Positions 14,180-23,944 of a DNA stretch of 64,000 nt are shown here, piece by piece. Made by a program: the position numbers and the translations under genes. The notes under the pieces were generated by a model, which was not told the origin of the DNA, searched no databases, and was given only the letters and a program-made list of their open reading frames with translations. Within the stretch, counting starts at the first letter, position 1, and each line of letters begins with the position of its first letter. This DNA comes from an uncultured Cuneatibacter sp. Lineage in GTDB: Bacteria > Bacillota > Clostridia > Lachnospirales > Lachnospiraceae. Where the stretch lies: the NCBI GenBank assembly GCA_934234215.1, contig CAKQHB010000013.1, positions 15,393 through 79,392 of the forward strand, read 5' to 3'.

Positions 14180-15933
14180 TTAAACTTTTTAAAAATCTGA
14201 GAAAACAGGATTTTGGTTTGATCGTGCTTGCAATTGGATTTATTGTCGCACAGGTCTGGTTAGATCTGACGATGCCGGACTATATGGCAGACATTACGCG
14301 TCTGGTACAGACAGAAGGCAGCACGATGAGTGAAATTCTGACAGCAGGCGGAAAGATGATGTTATGTGCATTGGGAAGTCTGGCGGCAGCAGCGTGTACG
14401 GCAGTCTGTGCAGCTCGCGTTGCCACTTCACTCGGCGCCACATTGCGTGGAAAATTGTTTTCAAAGGTGCAGTCCTTTTCCATGGAGGAAATTGGACATT
14501 TTTCTACTGCCAGTCTGATTACCCGTTCCACCAATGATGTCACACAGATTCAGATGCTGCTTGCAATGGGACTTCAGATGCTGGTGAAGGCGCCGATTAT
14601 GGCAGTTTGGGCAATCTGTAAAATTTCCACAAAGCAGTGGGAGTGGACGTTGACAACAGGGGTAGCGGTTGTTGTTTTACTCATTGTTGTCGGAATTTGT
14701 CTCATTGTTGTTACACCAAAGTTTAAAAAGATTCAGTCTTTGACAGATGATTTGAACCGTGTGACAAGAGAAAATTTAAGTGGTCTCTCCGTTGTGCGTG
14801 CTTACAACGCAGAAGGGTATCAGGAAGAGAAGTTTGAGCGTGCCAATGAAGCGCTGACAAGCACCAACTTATTTACCCAGCGGTCGATGGCAACAATGAT
14901 GCCCAGCATTCAGATTGTGATGAGCGGATTATCACTGGCGATTTATTGGATTGGAGCAGTACTGATCAATGATGCCGGAATGACAGGAAAAGTACAGTTG
15001 TTCTCGGATATGATGGTCTTTTCCCAGTATGCGATTCAGGTTGTAATGGCATTTATGCTGCTGGTTGCGATCTTTATGATTACACCGCGTGCAGCGGTTG
15101 CAGCAAAGCGTATCAATGAAGTGCTGGATATGAAGTTATCCATCGAGGATGGCACAGAAAGAGAAGGAATTGCTGGAAAAGAAGGCGAAATCGTATTTGA
15201 TCATGTGTCATTCCAGTACCCGGATGCAGAGGAATGTGTGCTGCAGGATATCACATTTACGGCGAAAAAGGGAGACACCATTGCACTGATCGGTGCGACC
15301 GGTTGTGGAAAAAGTACGGTTGCGAACCTGATTCCTCGTTTTTACGATGTCACAAAGGGCGCTGTACTGGTAGACGGCAGAGATGTGCGGGAATATACAC
15401 AGCAGGAGCTGCGCAATAAGATTGGTTATGTTTCACAGAAAGCAATTCTGTTCAGCGGAACAGTTCGTTCCAATGTGGTGTATGGCGACAATGGACGTGG
15501 AATTACTTCTAAAGAGGATATTCAGAGCGCATTGGATATTGCACAGGCAAGTGAATTTGTTGAGACAAAAGAAGAGGGAATCGAAAGCTATGTTGCACAG
15601 GGCGGTGCAAATCTGTCCGGAGGGCAGAAGCAGAGACTATCGATTGCGCGTGCAATTGCGAGAAAACCGGAAATTCTGATTTTTGATGATTCATTTTCGG
15701 CGCTGGACTATAAAACGGATCGTGTTTTGCGCAAGGCTTTGGAAGAGAATTGCAAGGATACAACGCGAATCATTGTCGCGCAACGAATTGGTACGATTCG
15801 CGATGCAGACCAGATTATTGTTCTGGAGGATGGCAAGATTGCAGGAAAGGGACGTCATGAAGAACTGATGCAGAATTGCGAAGTATATCAGCAGATTGCG
15901 CTCTCACAGCTTTCGAAGGAGGAACTGGCGTGA
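14176..15933 (+). CDS. Heterodimeric multidrug-type ABC exporter, degenerate-site subunit
   Basis: A 585-residue half exporter (membrane domain ~15-310, nucleotide-binding domain after that) of the LmrC/BmrC/EfrC type. Walker A is GATGCGKST (~372-380) and the signature is LSGGQKQRLSIARAI (~479). The Walker B end is ILIFDDSFSALD, with Asp where the catalytic Glu normally sits. The switch His is replaced by Gln (VAQRIGT, ~533-539). Both changes are the hallmark of the subunit that contributes the non-hydrolysing ATP site in heterodimeric exporters. The start overlaps the MarR stop, and the stop overlaps the partner's start by one base. Likely role: drug or toxic-compound efflux. Confidence 0.85.
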   Translation: MIKLFKNLRKQDFGLIVLAIGFIVAQVWLDLTMPDYMADITRLVQTEGSTMSEILTAGGKMMLCALGSLAAAACTAVCAARVATSLGATLRGKLFSKVQSFSMEEIGHFSTASLITRSTNDVTQIQMLLAMGLQMLVKAPIMAVWAICKISTKQWEWTLTTGVAVVVLLIVVGICLIVVTPKFKKIQSLTDDLNRVTRENLSGLSVVRAYNAEGYQEEKFERANEALTSTNLFTQRSMATMMPSIQIVMSGLSLAIYWIGAVLINDAGMTGKVQLFSDMMVFSQYAIQVVMAFMLLVAIFMITPRAAVAAKRINEVLDMKLSIEDGTEREGIAGKEGEIVFDHVSFQYPDAEECVLQDITFTAKKGDTIALIGATGCGKSTVANLIPRFYDVTKGAVLVDGRDVREYTQQELRNKIGYVSQKAILFSGTVRSNVVYGDNGRGITSKEDIQSALDIAQASEFVETKEEGIESYVAQGGANLSGGQKQRLSIARAIARKPEILIFDDSFSALDYKTDRVLRKALEENCKDTTRIIVAQRIGTIRDADQIIVLEDGKIAGKGRHEELMQNCEVYQQIALSQLSKEELA

Positions 15934-17975
15934 TGGAAGATAGAAAATATGAATCCGGCAGTATGAGAAGACCGCATTCCGGACCGGGAAGAGGCATGGG
16001 ACGCATGGGCGGTGGCGAAAAGCCGAAGGATCTGGTCGGCATTTGGAAAAAGCTGCTGGGATATTGCAAAAAATATAGTATCATTTTTCTGGTTGCAATT
16101 TTATGTGCAACAGTCGGCACGGTTTGCACTCTGATGGGACCGGATAAATTGTCTGAAATGACAAATGTTATTACCGATGGAATCAAGCCGGATACAGAGA
16201 AGCTTCAGGAAATTGTCGGAATGATCACATCGAATCAGACGGGTGAAGATCTGGAAGTCGATGGAGTCACCATTACACTTGCGGATCAGCAGGAGATGAT
16301 GCAGCTATTAGCCGGTACAGATCAGGAGAGTATGCTGGCAGCATTTGATGAGTTGCCAGACAGTATTCATCAGGTAGTTGCACCGGCGATGGATCTGGAT
16401 CAGATCACAAAAATCGGACTTTTTCTTGTGACATTGTATGTGATCAGCTATGTGTTATCTGTTACACAGGGATGGATCATGTCCACAATTACACAAAAAG
16501 TGTCGAAAAAGATGCGGTCGGATATTTCTTGTAAAATCAATCGACTGCCCATGTCTTATTACAACGGAACTTCTACCGGTGATGTGCTGTCCCGCGTCAC
16601 AAATGATGTGGATACGATCGGACAGTCATTGAATCAGAGCATCGGTACCCTGGTCTCCGCTGTCATCTTGTTTTTCGGCAGCTTGTTTATGATGATCAAA
16701 ACAAATGGCTGGATGACATTAACGGCAGTTTGTGCAAGTATGCTTGGTTTTATGATTATGTTTGCTATCATGGGACGAAGCCAGAAATACTTCCGCAGAC
16801 AGCAGAAGCATCTTGGTGAAATCAACGGACATATTGAAGAAATCTACACCGGACATACGGTTGTGAAAGCGTACAATGGCGAAAAAGACGCAAAAAAGAC
16901 ATTCGACACGATGAATGACAAATTGCGGGAGAGTGGTTTCCGGGCGCAGTGTCTGTCTGGTATGATGATGCCGATTATGACATTCATCGGAAATTTCGGT
17001 TATGTAGCAGTTTGTGTGGTAGGTGGTGCGTTGGCGCTGAAGGGGAATATTAGTTTTGGTGTCATTGTCGCATTTATGCTGTATGTACGTTATTTTACAC
17101 AGCCGTTGTCTCAGATTGCACAGGCAGTGCAATCGATGCAGTCTGCAGGTGCAGCCGGAGAGCGTGTGTTTGAATTTCTGGAAGCAAAGGAGATGGAGGA
17201 TGAGAGCGGAAAGCTGGATCATCTGGGGCAGGTAAAGGGCGAAGTTAGATTTGAGCATGTAAAGTTTGGCTACGAAGATTCTAACCGCACGATTATTCAT
17301 GACTTTTCTGCGGAAGCAAAGCCTGGGCAAAAGATTGCGATTGTCGGACCGACTGGTGCCGGAAAAACAACGATGGTGAATTTGCTGATGCGCTTCCATG
17401 AGATCCAGTCCGGTAAGATCAGCATTGATGGAATTTCCACACAGGATATGAAGCGAGAACTCGTACATTCCCAGTTTTGTATGGTGCTGCAGGATACCTG
17501 GATGTTTGAAGGTACCGTTCGAGAAAATCTTGTCTACTGTACGCAGGATGTTTCCGAAGAGAAAATGCGTCAGGCGTGCAAGGCGGTTGGACTGGATCAC
17601 TTCATCCGTACATTGCCGGAGGGCTATGACACTGTGCTGAACGATCAGGTTAATCTGTCTCAGGGACAGAAACAGCAGCTGACGATCGCCCGTGCGATGA
17701 TCGCGGATAAGCCGATGCTGATTCTGGACGAGGCGACCTCTTCAGTGGATACCCGCACAGAGCAGCAGATCCAGAATGCGATGGACCGCCTGATGGAGAA
17801 TCGCACATCATTTGTCATTGCACACAGATTATCTACCATTCGAAATGCCGATCTGATCCTGGTTTTGAAGGATGGAGATATCATCGAGAGCGGTGATCAT
17901 GAGGAATTGATGGACAAAAATGGATTCTATGCAGCATTATATAATAGCCAGTTCGAATCCGTCGCAGAAGGATAA
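15933..17975 (+). CDS. Heterodimeric multidrug-type ABC exporter, catalytic subunit
   Basis: A 680-residue partner of the preceding subunit. The extra length comes from a Gly/Arg/Met-rich N-terminus and a ~70-residue extracytoplasmic insert between the first two membrane helices (~85-155), a feature of EfrD-like subunits. Walker A GPTGAGKTT (~470-478), Walker B MLILDEATSSVD (~596-607) and AHRLST (~629-634) are intact. The signature is LSQGQ in place of LSGGQ, which completes the degenerate ATP site with the other subunit's Asp. ATG 15933 shares its A with the upstream TGA and has AAGGAGG at 15917-15923. A terminator follows. Confidence 0.85.
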   Translation: MEDRKYESGSMRRPHSGPGRGMGRMGGGEKPKDLVGIWKKLLGYCKKYSIIFLVAILCATVGTVCTLMGPDKLSEMTNVITDGIKPDTEKLQEIVGMITSNQTGEDLEVDGVTITLADQQEMMQLLAGTDQESMLAAFDELPDSIHQVVAPAMDLDQITKIGLFLVTLYVISYVLSVTQGWIMSTITQKVSKKMRSDISCKINRLPMSYYNGTSTGDVLSRVTNDVDTIGQSLNQSIGTLVSAVILFFGSLFMMIKTNGWMTLTAVCASMLGFMIMFAIMGRSQKYFRRQQKHLGEINGHIEEIYTGHTVVKAYNGEKDAKKTFDTMNDKLRESGFRAQCLSGMMMPIMTFIGNFGYVAVCVVGGALALKGNISFGVIVAFMLYVRYFTQPLSQIAQAVQSMQSAGAAGERVFEFLEAKEMEDESGKLDHLGQVKGEVRFEHVKFGYEDSNRTIIHDFSAEAKPGQKIAIVGPTGAGKTTMVNLLMRFHEIQSGKISIDGISTQDMKRELVHSQFCMVLQDTWMFEGTVRENLVYCTQDVSEEKMRQACKAVGLDHFIRTLPEGYDTVLNDQVNLSQGQKQQLTIARAMIADKPMLILDEATSSVDTRTEQQIQNAMDRLMENRTSFVIAHRLSTIRNADLILVLKDGDIIESGDHEELMDKNGFYAALYNSQFESVAEG

Positions 17976-17986
17976 GGATCGTAATT

Positions 17987-18021
17987 TAAAGCAGAGCCTG
18001 TATGATGCAAGCTCTGCTTTA
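17987..18021 (+). terminator. Terminator of the MarR/ABC operon
   Basis: An exact 11-bp inverted repeat, TAAAGCAGAGC with GCTCTGCTTTA, around a 13-nt loop, 12 bp after the stop codon. Confidence 0.75.
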
Positions 18022-18023
18022 TT

Positions 18024-18198
18024 GCTTTATAGGAAATTGCGTCAAATCGTCAGAAATGGTGTATGTATTTCAATTGCGCAGGCGATGCTGCGTAATGCAG
18101 ATTATGGCAAGACCTTTGAGCAGCTGTCAAGGGCTGTGCTGAAGAAGGAAAATTCTGTGTGGTTGGAGATGCTGCACAGCTGCAGGAATTATAATTAA
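18024..18198 (+). other. Half of a dispersed repeat and an unidentified coding relic
   Basis: GCTTTATAGGAAATTGCGTC (18024-18043) is the left arm of the dispersed repeat's first hairpin; its right arm is missing. From there to 18198 one frame stays open and ends in TAA. The peptide (RNGVCISIAQAMLRNADYGK onwards) looks helical, but it has no start codon with a ribosome binding site, and an operon terminator lies just before it. It may be a gene remnant; nothing known was recognised. Confidence 0.3.
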
Positions 18199-18204
18199 AG
18201 TAAT

Positions 18205-18307
18205 AAAAAGACATCTTTTCCGAATTTCCGGTAAAACAGAAACTCCCCGCACATTTTGGCGAACCCGAATCGCCAGAGAGTGTGCGGGGAAGGAAGGGTG
18301 TCTTTTT
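18205..18307 (-). terminator. Large nested terminator after the GH2 gene
   Basis: Outer arms AAAAAGACA (18205-18213) and TGTCTTTTT (18299-18307) enclose CCCCGCACA (18245-18253) with TGTGCGGGG (18281-18289), and inside that GGCGA with TCGCC. With T runs on both ends it could stop transcription from either side. Confidence 0.8.
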
Positions 18308-18314
18308 TACTTTT

Positions 18315-20588
18315 TTATTTTTCCGGAACGACAACGGTGATAGATTCCACCGGCAAGCCTGCGGCATATGCATGCAGGGTGATGCGTCCGGAACCGGTTA
18401 AACGGAGGATGACGGAGGCGCGTCCCTGATGCAGATGAACATGATCTGCGGTGAACGGTTCCTGGTTGCACAGGTAGCCATTGTCAACACCTTCGATGAC
18501 AGCCGGACCATCCACAGCGAAGCGGACATCGCTGCTCTCGCGCAGATTTGTGATGCCTGCGGTATCCGTTGCAGAAACGGTGAACAGAAGCTGCTCCGGC
18601 AGAACACCGGTAGGTTCGGACGTATCAGTAAACCGCAGTTTTGCAGTCGGACCTGCAGTCACAAGCTGATGTGTGCAGACAACAGTTCCATTATTTACGC
18701 CTTCTACCTGTACGGTACCGGGCTCTAACGGCAGGAACCCATTGATAATCCGGCTTTCACACTCGCCGGGCTTTTTGATGTCGAAATACTTGCCGTTCAG
18801 GGAAAGGCGTACTTCCTCACAGTTGGAGAAGATCATGTACGGCATCGGCAATTTTACAAACATCGGATAGTTCCAGCAGTCGGACAGAGGCATGTCCGTC
18901 CAGGGCTCGCGGATGATTTCCTGCGGCTTTGTATAATCCAGGATCGAGATGTGTACCATCGGCTTGTTGCTCCAATAGCTCTCGAACAGATAGGAGATTG
19001 GCTTGCGCACAAGATTGGCTTCAATGAGCGTACCGCCCCAGCCCTTTGACGGGAATCCCATGGATTCGCCCAGATAGTCAACGCCTGCCCACAGGCAGCC
19101 GCCAATGACGTAATCCCGACGTTCTACTTCCATCCAGGGATTTTCCGTGCCATAGTTGAAATAATGATCATAACTGCCGCGGAAGAACAGATAAACTTCT
19201 GTTCCGAGGATCAGTTTTTCGGGGCAGGCTTCGTGAATCGCATCGTACCACTGTTCCAGATAGTTGCAGCCGAGAATGTCCACAATATCGGCAATACGGC
19301 GCACCGCGGCAACTTTGTCCTCTACATGTTCTTCCATCGGCTCTCCGGCAAGATTCTGGAAGTGAGGAGACATGGCAACGGTGATGGGACGATCATCGAG
19401 AGAACGGGTGATGTCACACAGACGTTTCAGAATTGCCAGCATGGAAGCAGAGCCCTGATCGTTGATTTCATTTCCCATACTCCACATAACGACACAGGGG
19501 CGATGGCGATCCCGGAGAAGCATCCATTTCAGATCACTTTCTATGTCCGTCTCAAAGAAACGAGAGTAGGAACCCTGTACCCATTTATCAAATGCTTCGT
19601 CCAGCACATAGAAACCAAGTTCGTCGCACAGATCCAGCATCTCTGTGGAGACGATGTTGTGGCTTGTACGGATTGCATTGCAGCCGATGGACTTTAAAAG
19701 CTCCAGACGCTTGCGCAACAGAGAACCCGTGACAGCAGAACCAACGCAGCCGCCGTCATGATGCAGGCAGACCCCTTTCATCTTGACGGATTCGCCATTG
19801 ACGGACATGCCGTGAACCGGATCAAAGACAACATGACGGAAGCCGATGCGCAGAGTCAGGGTGTGACCGCCTGCAGATTCCGGAAGCGCCAGTGTCAGGC
19901 TGTAAAGAGTAGGATGCTCGGCATTCCAGGGCTGTACAGAGAGACCGGTTAAGGTCAGCTTGCCATCTGCGGGAATCTTTTCTGAAAACAGACCGTCGAT
20001 GGAAGCGGTGACATCCTTGTAATCAGGAGTCAGTGCGATATGGAGTGTTCCGGCATTGTTCTGCCAGTCTGCTTTTACGATGATATCTTCTAACTTTAAG
20101 AACTGTTCCGGAACTTCTTCCAGCGTAACCGGACGGTAGATTCCGGCACCACTGTACCAGCGATCGGACTGCAGATCGTCCATTTCGATGAGAGAATTGT
20201 CTACGCGGACAGCGAGTACATTTTCACCGGTCTGTACGGCATCGGTGATTTCCAGGGAAAATCCGCTGTAGCCGTAATTGTGAGTGGCAACGCAGGATTC
20301 ATTGACATAGACCGTACTGCGCTCATAGACACCATCAAAATGCAGGAAATACCGGCAGCCGGATTTCTTTTCCGGAAGAGTAAAATGCAGTCGGTACCAG
20401 CCAATGCCCCAGCGGTCTAAAAATCCCTGCGGACCACCGCAGGCCATATCGGGATTGGACGGAGAGGCGGGAACCCAGTCATGAGGAATGGTGACAGATG
20501 TGAAGCCATCCTCGCACAAACCGGTCTTGTATCCGTCTGCGACATCTTTTTTACAAAAAAGCCAGTGCTCGTATAAATTGGTTTTCAT
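18315..20588 (-). CDS. Glycoside hydrolase family 2 (beta-galactosidase-like)
   Basis: A 757-residue GH2 enzyme without a signal peptide, so it acts on imported glycosides. Order: sugar-binding jelly roll (to ~165, with FDGVYERSTVYVN), Ig-like domain, TIM barrel (~250-570), then C-terminal beta domains. The acid/base Glu is in WSMGNEIN (~371), and the nucleophile is probably the Glu of ILGTEVY (~461). GGCLWAGVDYLGES is typical of DUF4982-type beta-galactosidases. The glucuronidase N-x-K-G signature is absent, so a neutral beta-galactoside or related beta-glycoside is more likely. It is last in the ABC importer operon, 18 bp after the second permease, with GGAGG before the ATG. Exact linkage specificity cannot be read. 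Confidence 0.85.
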   Translation of the reverse strand: MKTNLYEHWLFCKKDVADGYKTGLCEDGFTSVTIPHDWVPASPSNPDMACGGPQGFLDRWGIGWYRLHFTLPEKKSGCRYFLHFDGVYERSTVYVNESCVATHNYGYSGFSLEITDAVQTGENVLAVRVDNSLIEMDDLQSDRWYSGAGIYRPVTLEEVPEQFLKLEDIIVKADWQNNAGTLHIALTPDYKDVTASIDGLFSEKIPADGKLTLTGLSVQPWNAEHPTLYSLTLALPESAGGHTLTLRIGFRHVVFDPVHGMSVNGESVKMKGVCLHHDGGCVGSAVTGSLLRKRLELLKSIGCNAIRTSHNIVSTEMLDLCDELGFYVLDEAFDKWVQGSYSRFFETDIESDLKWMLLRDRHRPCVVMWSMGNEINDQGSASMLAILKRLCDITRSLDDRPITVAMSPHFQNLAGEPMEEHVEDKVAAVRRIADIVDILGCNYLEQWYDAIHEACPEKLILGTEVYLFFRGSYDHYFNYGTENPWMEVERRDYVIGGCLWAGVDYLGESMGFPSKGWGGTLIEANLVRKPISYLFESYWSNKPMVHISILDYTKPQEIIREPWTDMPLSDCWNYPMFVKLPMPYMIFSNCEEVRLSLNGKYFDIKKPGECESRIINGFLPLEPGTVQVEGVNNGTVVCTHQLVTAGPTAKLRFTDTSEPTGVLPEQLLFTVSATDTAGITNLRESSDVRFAVDGPAVIEGVDNGYLCNQEPFTADHVHLHQGRASVILRLTGSGRITLHAYAAGLPVESITVVVPEK

Positions 20589-20606
20589 GATGTGTTAAAA
20601 CCTCCA

Positions 20607-21440
20607 TTAACCTTTGACACCAGTTGCAGCGATGCCCTCAATGAAATACTTCTGTGCGAAGATATAGATGAGGACGATCGGAATCAGAGACAGCGTGGTA
20701 GCTGCCAGAATCAGTGTATATTCGGTACCATTTTCCTGCTGGAATGCGCGGATACCAATCTGTAACGTGTACTTTGTCTTCTCGTTTAAGAAGATCAGAG
20801 GACCGGTAAATTCATTCCAGGAGTCTAAGAACTTTAAGGTAACGAGAGTTGCCAGTGCGGATTTGGACAGCGGAAGTACGATCTGACCGAGGATGCGGAG
20901 GTCTCCTGCACCGTCGATGCGGGCTGCTTCGATCAGAGAATCCGGAATGCTGACAAAGAACTGTCTCAGCAGGAAAACACCGAAGGGGGAGAAGCAGTGC
21001 AGCAGGATCAGTGCAGTGTGGGAATTCAGCAGACCAAAGTTGTTCATCAATTCGTACTGCGGGATCATCGTAACCTGATAAGGGATCATCATGGTGCCCA
21101 GATACAGCATGAACAGAAGATCTCTGCCTTTAAACTGCAGCTTTGCGAAAGCATAAGCAGACAGGGAACAGGTGACAACCTGACCGATCGTAGACAAAAC
21201 AGCAATTTTAGCAGTGTTTGCATAGAATAAGAAGAACGGGATCTTCTGAAAGACTGCCAGATAGTTTTTCCACATCCAGGTGGAGGGCAGCAGCTTCATG
21301 GGAACTGCAAACAGCTCTGCCTTGGGCTTCAGAGAACCGATGACCATCCAGACAAAGGGGAACAGCATCGTGATGGCAACCAGAACAAGTATAACAAAAA
21401 TCAGTGGATAAAAAATATATTTCTTTGTTTTCATAGACAT
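20607..21440 (-). CDS. Sugar ABC transporter permease (MalG/LacG type)
   Basis: A 277-residue inner permease of a CUT1-type carbohydrate importer with six predicted membrane helices. The cytoplasmic EAA loop is EAARIDGAGDLRILGQIVLP (~165-184), the contact site for the ATPase. It follows the MalF-type gene by 15 bp and precedes the GH2 gene by 18 bp. No ATPase gene is in the locus, so it must share a general MsmK/MalK-type ATPase encoded elsewhere, as is common in this group. Confidence 0.92.
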   Translation of the reverse strand: MSMKTKKYIFYPLIFVILVLVAITMLFPFVWMVIGSLKPKAELFAVPMKLLPSTWMWKNYLAVFQKIPFFLFYANTAKIAVLSTIGQVVTCSLSAYAFAKLQFKGRDLLFMLYLGTMMIPYQVTMIPQYELMNNFGLLNSHTALILLHCFSPFGVFLLRQFFVSIPDSLIEAARIDGAGDLRILGQIVLPLSKSALATLVTLKFLDSWNEFTGPLIFLNEKTKYTLQIGIRAFQQENGTEYTLILAATTLSLIPIVLIYIFAQKYFIEGIAATGVKG

Positions 21441-21455
21441 GGAACCATCACCTCC

Positions 21456-22352
21456 TTAATAGTTGACCCACTTTTTCTGTCCGATAAACTGAACAGCGGT
21501 CATAATCATGATAATAAAGAACAGGATAAAGGCTGCTGCACTGGCGTAACCGAAACGGTAGTCCACGAAGGATTTGTTGTAGATGAAGTATGCCAGCACG
21601 TTTGTTGCACGGCCGGGGCCGCCCTGGGTCATTGCCATGATGACATCGAATACCTTGAAGGAACTGATCATCTGAGTGACCATGCAGAAGAAGATCGTCG
21701 GGGACAGCATCGGCAGTGTGATATGCAGGAAACACTTGAACGAACTTGCGCCATCCAGCTTTGCAGCTTCGTACAGTTCCGTATTCACACCCTGCAGACC
21801 AGCTAACAGAATGATCGCATTGTAACCCATGGAGCGCCATACCGTTACGATCTCAACGGAGAATAATGCCCATTGGGAAGAAGAAATCCACTTCGGCGGA
21901 TTCTTGGAGCCGAGGAACATCAGAAACTGATTGACCGGACCGTTGTTTGCCAGAAGCAGAGACCATACAAGACCAATTGCGATCATGGATGTAACCTGTG
22001 GAAGAAAATAAATGGTACGGAACAGTTTGATTCCGGGTATTTTCACATTCATCAACAGAGCCATCAGAATACCGGCAAAGATGGAAAGCGGTACCGTGAC
22101 GACGGTGTAGAGCAATGTATTTTTCAGAGAAATCACAAATGTCTGATCCGAGAACAGACTGATATAGTTTTTCAGACCGACAAAGTTCATCGTCTGAAAT
22201 CCGTCCCAGTTCGTGAGACTGATGATCAGCGCACGGAAGACGGGATAGAGAATAAAGATGACAAAGCCGACTAGGTTCGGCAGCAGAAAGCAGATCGCGG
22301 TGCGCTGCTGTCTGCGCAGATAAGCGGGCGATTTACCATGCCTGGATTTCAT
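21456..22352 (-). CDS. Sugar ABC transporter permease (MalF/UgpA type)
   Basis: A 298-residue permease with six membrane helices. It starts with a basic, Arg-rich N-terminus and ICFLLPNLVGFVIFILYPVF as the first helix. The EAA loop YEAAKLDGASSFKCFLHITL (~195-214) is intact. It pairs with the downstream permease (15 bp gap) and with the binding-protein gene upstream. The 221-bp gap between binding-protein and permease genes holds a repeat and a weak hairpin, which would lower permease expression relative to the binding protein, the usual stoichiometry for these importers. Confidence 0.92.
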   Translation of the reverse strand: MKSRHGKSPAYLRRQQRTAICFLLPNLVGFVIFILYPVFRALIISLTNWDGFQTMNFVGLKNYISLFSDQTFVISLKNTLLYTVVTVPLSIFAGILMALLMNVKIPGIKLFRTIYFLPQVTSMIAIGLVWSLLLANNGPVNQFLMFLGSKNPPKWISSSQWALFSVEIVTVWRSMGYNAIILLAGLQGVNTELYEAAKLDGASSFKCFLHITLPMLSPTIFFCMVTQMISSFKVFDVIMAMTQGGPGRATNVLAYFIYNKSFVDYRFGYASAAAFILFFIIMIMTAVQFIGQKKWVNY

Positions 22353-22377
22353 AAGTTACCTCCGTTTTTATAAAAAT

Positions 22378-22506
22378 AGAATCCTGCTCCGCAGGATTCT
22401 CCGTCTGCGGCGGGTCGCGAAGCGACAAATTTCCTTTTCGCCGCAGTGCGATCTATGCGGAACGCTTTTTCACTTTATAGAAACGCAGCGCGATTTTTAT
22501 AAAGTG
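22378..22506 (-). repeat. Dispersed three-hairpin repeat, copy C (inverted)
   Basis: Reverse orientation of the element at 4633-4761. It starts with AGAATCCTGC-TCC-GCAGGATTCT (22378-22400), passes the GC-rich centre with GTCGCGAAGCGAC, and ends in a diverged first hairpin, CACTTTATA to TATAAAGTG (22471-22506). It lies inside an operon, between binding-protein and permease genes. Confidence 0.8.
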
Positions 22507-22546
22507 AAAAGCAGACCCGCCCGATAGGAGCCGAGTGAGCCTGCTT
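22507..22546 (-). terminator. Weak intra-operon hairpin (possible attenuator)
   Basis: On the minus strand, AAGCAG and CTGCTT with wobble extensions form a hairpin followed by TTTT just after the binding-protein gene. It probably causes partial termination before the permease genes. Confidence 0.5.
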
Positions 22547-22573
22547 GCATTTTCAGGATAGATCCATGTCAGA

Positions 22574-23917
22574 TCAGTTGCCGGACAATACTTCGTCCTG
22601 GATACGATCCTTAATGTTGGATTCGGTTGTGTCGATATCCTGTTCACCTAACAGATATAGGGAAACTTCTTCCTTGATAACGTTCTGTGCGGAGTTGTAG
22701 TTCTCATCACAGGGAACCTGAGAAATAATGTTCTGATTTACAATGTACTCGATGTGTTCCGGAGCAGTCTTGCCGGAGGTGTACTTTTCGATGGTTTCAT
22801 CAGACTGCCATGCCGGGAAGTAGTCGTTGTCCAGAAGGAGATCAGCACCCTCTGCGCCAGTGCAATAGGAGATGAAGTCATAAGCGACTTCCGGATTCTT
22901 TGCATTGTTTGCAACCATCATCAGACCAGGAGCACCAGGGGTAGCTGCTTCTTCGCCTTCCCAGTGAGGAAGAGGTGCGATATCGTAGTTGACATCACCA
23001 TCGCCATTTGCGATTGCGGTGTTCAGCATTTCAACAGCCCAGTCACCGGTATAAAACATTGCGTACTTGCCCTGCAGGAAGTTACCGGTATAGTCAGCGC
23101 CGGATTCACTTGCCATATCCTCATACAGAGGCTGATAGCCTGCATCAGACAGACTCTTGCAGTATTCAGCAGCTTCCATCCAGTCGTGCAGCTGTGTATC
23201 ATCCAGAGGATTTGTGGATCCCTTGCTGTTTGCGGGAACTCTCCACCACATGCTGGTGGGCTGGAAGTTCAGGGAACCGTAGATCTTGTCAGCGCCCTCA
23301 CCGCTTGTCAGCTGTCCGGCGACGTCATAATAGTCTTCCCATGTCCAGTCGCCTTCCGGGTAAGCAACGCCAGCCTGGTCGAACAGATCCTTGTTGTAGT
23401 AAACAACCCAGGAGCTGGTCTTGTAAGGCAATGCGTAAGTCTTGCCATCGATCGCGATAGATTCCAGAGTACCTTCATAACCGCTGGTATCGGTGTTATT
23501 CTCTTTGATCAGATCGTCCAGAGCCATAACGGAGCCCTTTGCCTGGAACTGTGCTAAGTTAGGCGGAGATGCTACTGCAAAACAGTCAATTTCGCCGCCA
23601 CCGCCAAATGCGGTCATCAGCTTTGTGTTATAGTCATCGCTGGGAGTGAACTGCATGTTGATCTTTACATTCGGATGATCCTCCATGTAGTTGTTTGCCA
23701 GTTTTGTGAAGATACCCTCTTCATCAGACCATGCGTAGAAGTTGATGGTAACTTCTTCGCCATCGCTGGCAGAATTGTTGTCTGTTGCTTCAGATTCTGC
23801 CTTTGTGTTAGAATCTGCCGCTTTTGTATCCTTTGTGTCAGTGCTGCCACCGCAGGCTGCAAGTCCAAGTACCATCGCTGCACTCAGGAGCAAAGCCGCT
23901 GCTTTTTTGAGTTTCAT
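22574..23917 (-). CDS. Sugar ABC transporter substrate-binding lipoprotein (family 1)
   Basis: A 447-residue extracellular binding protein of family 1. The signal ends in a lipobox (VLGLAACGGS, acylated Cys at ~22), followed by a Ser/Thr/Asp/Asn linker and two alpha/beta lobes. Aromatic residues likely to stack on sugar are seen in FYAWSDEEG (~60-68), EGDWTWEDYY and MWWRVPA. It supplies the two permeases downstream. It is clearly paralogous to the product of 27283-28575: both share the block VVYYNKxxFDxxGVxYPEGDWTWxDY and WWRVPA. GAAGGGAGGG precedes the ATG. Substrate is unknown; the locus suggests a glycoside or oligosaccharide. Confidence 0.92.
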   Translation of the reverse strand: MKLKKAAALLLSAAMVLGLAACGGSTDTKDTKAADSNTKAESEATDNNSASDGEEVTINFYAWSDEEGIFTKLANNYMEDHPNVKINMQFTPSDDYNTKLMTAFGGGGEIDCFAVASPPNLAQFQAKGSVMALDDLIKENNTDTSGYEGTLESIAIDGKTYALPYKTSSWVVYYNKDLFDQAGVAYPEGDWTWEDYYDVAGQLTSGEGADKIYGSLNFQPTSMWWRVPANSKGSTNPLDDTQLHDWMEAAEYCKSLSDAGYQPLYEDMASESGADYTGNFLQGKYAMFYTGDWAVEMLNTAIANGDGDVNYDIAPLPHWEGEEAATPGAPGLMMVANNAKNPEVAYDFISYCTGAEGADLLLDNDYFPAWQSDETIEKYTSGKTAPEHIEYIVNQNIISQVPCDENYNSAQNVIKEEVSLYLLGEQDIDTTESNIKDRIQDEVLSGN

Positions 23918-23944
23918 AAAAGAAAACCCTCCCTTCGTTTGATG

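Noticed and set aside
17920..18198. A 92-codon plus-strand gene after the ABC operon
   Set aside because: It would start inside the ABC gene and run through that operon's terminator and a repeat fragment; only a possible relic is noted.
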